Part shown: positions 62,272-64,000 of the stretch, in pieces
Layout of the letters: each line of letters opens with the position of its first letter
Position numbering within the stretch: position 1 is the stretch's first letter
Origin: an uncultured Paenibacillaceae bacterium
GTDB lineage: Bacteria > Bacillota > Bacilli > Paenibacillales > DA-C8
DNA: 64,000 nt
Assembly (NCBI GenBank): GCA_937957685.1
Contig: CALGAO010000007.1
Span: 1-64,000 of the forward strand
Reading direction: 5' to 3'
Made by a program: the position numbers and the translations under genes
Notes under the pieces: generated by a model
Told to the model about the DNA's origin: nothing
Seen by the model: only the letters and a program-made list of their open reading frames with translations
Databases searched by the model: none

Positions 62272-63237
62272 GTGCAATGGCATGAAATCACGATCTATAC
62301 AACGGAAGAGGCGACGGAAGCGATCGCCGACTATCTCCATCAGTTGGGCGCGGGCGGCGTCAGCATCGAGGAGTCCGGGTCGCTCTCGCGGCCGCGCGAT
62401 ACGTCGCTTGGACAATGGTACGAACGACCGCTCAATGACATCCCGGAGGGAGAGGCGGAGATGAAGGCGTACTTCTCCGAGGAAGGCGCCAACATCGAAG
62501 CCGTGCTTGAACAGGTGAGAAGCTTCGTGCTGTCGCTGCCCGCATACGGGCTCGATCCCGGCAAGGCGGAGATCAGCTGGCGCACCGTGGACGAGGAGGA
62601 CTGGGCGAACGGCTGGAAGCAGTATTACAAGCCCGTGCGCATCTCGGACCGGCTGACCGTCAAGCCGACCTGGGAAGACTATGAAGCATCACCGGGCGAG
62701 ATCGTCATCGAGCTGGATCCGGGGATGGCCTTCGGCACGGGCACGCATCCGACCACCTCGCTGTGCCTGCGCACCCTGGAGCGGTACATCCGTCCGGGTG
62801 ACGATGTGGTCGACGTCGGCACCGGATCGGGCATCCTGGCGATCGCCGCCGGTCTGCTCGGGGCTCGCCGGGTGCTGGCGCTTGATCTGGATCCGGTCGC
62901 CGTCTCCAGCACGCGGGAGAATGTCCGGCTCAACGGCCTGGATCAGATCACGGTCATGGAGAGCGATCTGCTCAGCATCCTGGACAAGGTGGATCGCAGC
63001 GAGCTGGGGGTCGAGTTGCCCGTGCAGCTGGTGGTGTCGAACATCCTCGCGGAGATCATCGTCACTTTCGTCCAGGACGTCTATGCGGTGCTGAAGGAAG
63101 GCGGCCTGTTCATCGCCTCCGGCATCATCACGGCGAAGGAGCAGCTGGTCGTGGACCGTCTGCAGCAGGCCGGCTTCCGGATTGAAGCGAGACATGAAGA
63201 GGAGGACTGGGTGGCGCTGGTGGCGCGCAAGCCTTGA
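62272..63237 (+). CDS. prmA: Ribosomal protein L11 methyltransferase
   Basis: 321 residues. N-terminal substrate-recognition domain (WHEITIYTTEEATEAIADYL), then the SAM-binding domain: DPGMAFGTGTHPTTSLCLRT, VVDVGTGSGILAIAA, VSNILAEIIV. Trimethylates L11. GTG at 62272 with AGAGGGG nine bases upstream; the longer frame from 62230 lacks homology. In Bacillus subtilis it follows dnaJ directly; here ~13 kb intervene. TACAAT at 62215-62220 may be the -10 of its own promoter. Confidence 0.96.
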   Translation: MQWHEITIYTTEEATEAIADYLHQLGAGGVSIEESGSLSRPRDTSLGQWYERPLNDIPEGEAEMKAYFSEEGANIEAVLEQVRSFVLSLPAYGLDPGKAEISWRTVDEEDWANGWKQYYKPVRISDRLTVKPTWEDYEASPGEIVIELDPGMAFGTGTHPTTSLCLRTLERYIRPGDDVVDVGTGSGILAIAAGLLGARRVLALDLDPVAVSSTRENVRLNGLDQITVMESDLLSILDKVDRSELGVELPVQLVVSNILAEIIVTFVQDVYAVLKEGGLFIASGIITAKEQLVVDRLQQAGFRIEARHEEEDWVALVARKP

Positions 63238-63356
63238 GTGCATGATGCCCCTCGTTCCCTTGGGCAGAGGCATCCTCGATCGCCTGACAGAGGTGATTCC
63301 GATGCCTTCCATCCTGTGGCGGGGGCCGAGTTGAGTTTATGGGGTGGTACTGACCG

Positions 63357-64000
63357 ATGGATTTCCTGAATGGACTTCGCTTCCCCTATCCGGTGGAGCA
63401 ATGGCCGATCGTGGCGATCGTGATTGCGATCGCCTTCACCGTTCATGAATTTGCCCATGCCTATGCCGCATACAAGTTCGGCGATCCGACCGCATACCGG
63501 CAGGGACGGGTAACGCTCAACCCTATGGCCCATCTGGATGTGTTCGGCACGATCCTGATCTTCCTCGCCGGCTTCGGCTGGGCCAAGCCGGTTCCGGTGA
63601 ACCGGTATCACTTCCGTCACCCGCGCCTCATGGGCATCATCACGACAGCGGTTGGTCCGCTCAGCAATCTATTGATCGCGCTGATCGGGCTCATCCTGCT
63701 CGTGCTGGTGCACCGGCTGGGGCTGGAGGCGGCTTCACAGGGCGTGCAGTACGCCGTGCTTCTGTTTTTTGATATCCTGATCCGCCTGAACATCGTCCTG
63801 TTCGTCTTCAACCTGATCCCTCTGCCGCCGCTGGACGGGTACAGGATCATCGAGGACCTGCTGCCGAATCATCTGCGGGCGAAGCTGTCGCAGTACGAGC
63901 ACTGGACGATCCTGGCCTTCCTGCTGATGGTGTTCATACCGCCGATTCGCCGCTTCACGCTGGAGCCGATCTTCGGCCTGACGGTGGACATCTATTATTT
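63357..64000 (+). CDS. Site-2-protease-type M50 membrane protease (cut by window edge)
   Basis: 214 codons visible. A multi-pass membrane protein with the zinc site HEFAH (TVHEFAHAYAAYKFGDP) in the first helices and the second motif NLIPLPPLDGYRI, the Asp being the third ligand. YwhC/rhomboid-independent M50B proteins of this size (about 215-230 residues) are common in Firmicutes; substrates are unknown. GGGGTGG lies nine bases before ATG 63357. The reading frame is open at the right edge but probably near its end. Confidence 0.88.
   Translation, partial: MDFLNGLRFPYPVEQWPIVAIVIAIAFTVHEFAHAYAAYKFGDPTAYRQGRVTLNPMAHLDVFGTILIFLAGFGWAKPVPVNRYHFRHPRLMGIITTAVGPLSNLLIALIGLILLVLVHRLGLEAASQGVQYAVLLFFDILIRLNIVLFVFNLIPLPPLDGYRIIEDLLPNHLRAKLSQYEHWTILAFLLMVFIPPIRRFTLEPIFGLTVDIYY

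Overview
The window comes from a spore-forming, high-GC, low-temperature-class Firmicute of the Paenibacillaceae type (Paenibacillus, Cohnella or a near relative). The reasons are: spore genes (spoVA, gpr, spoIIP, yqxA-like); a Bacillus-type competence operon (comER, comEA, comEB, comEC); a Gram-positive class I heat-shock operon under CIRCE/HrcA; a T-box leader in front of leuS; strong Shine-Dalgarno sequences; and frequent TTG/GTG starts. Genus and species cannot be fixed from the sequence alone.

Layout. 1-0.6 kb: the 5' end of an IS1380-type transposase runs off the left edge, followed by non-coding DNA with a possible cre site. 0.6-6.6 kb: one giant secreted pectin-degrading protein that joins a PL11 rhamnogalacturonan lyase, two SGNH rhamnogalacturonan acetylesterases, a cohesin-like module and a C-terminal dockerin-like segment. 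6.8-8.3 kb: glpK, which lacks the PTS-phosphorylated histidine. 8.4-11.7 kb: a compact spoVA-type cluster (DUF1657, a DUF421+DUF1657 protein, spoVAC, spoVAD, spoVAE) that resembles the mobile spoVA2mob heat-resistance operon. 11.8-13.0 kb: a hypothetical gene and a non-coding stretch with two strong terminators. 13.0-17.5 kb: a MoxR / DUF58 / transglutaminase operon. 17.6-18.0 kb: a Zur-like regulator.

18.1-48.9 kb is the classical Bacillales block: yqeG-yqeH-aroE-nadD-yqeK-rsfS-cvfB-yqeM, T-box-leuS, comER (reverse strand), comEA, an O-acetylhomoserine sulfhydrylase, comEB, comEC, an ECF sigma/anti-sigma pair, holA, rpsT (reverse strand), gpr, spoIIP, yqxA-like, lepA, hemW, an ArgA-like acetyltransferase, then hrcA-grpE-dnaK-dnaJ. 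No yhbY gene was found at its usual place between aroE and nadD. In this block prmA normally follows dnaJ closely. Here about 13 kb of accessory genes lies between them: an EamA permease, a three-gene oxidative pentose (Weimberg-type) cluster, a PEP/pyruvate-binding protein, tRNA-Gly and tRNA-Pro, a YkvI-type permease, a GltB-like FMN protein, a YfhD-like peptide, two related small proteins and a GH43 xylosidase remnant. prmA and a membrane zinc protease (truncated by the right edge) close the window.

How the genes fit together. Plant cell-wall use recurs: the pectin enzyme, a xylonate-to-2-oxoglutarate route and a dead xylosidase fragment. The xylonate dehydratase gene carries an in-frame TAG that separates its last ~70 codons, so the route may be decaying, or the stop may be an assembly error. 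The most interesting leads are the 2Duf/spoVA cluster, the split xylonate dehydratase, the comEC ribosome-binding site inside a terminator hairpin, the ARG-box-like palindrome over the acetyltransferase promoter and the unexplained intergenic region at 12.2-12.6 kb. All functions are inferred by reading the sequence; no database search was run.
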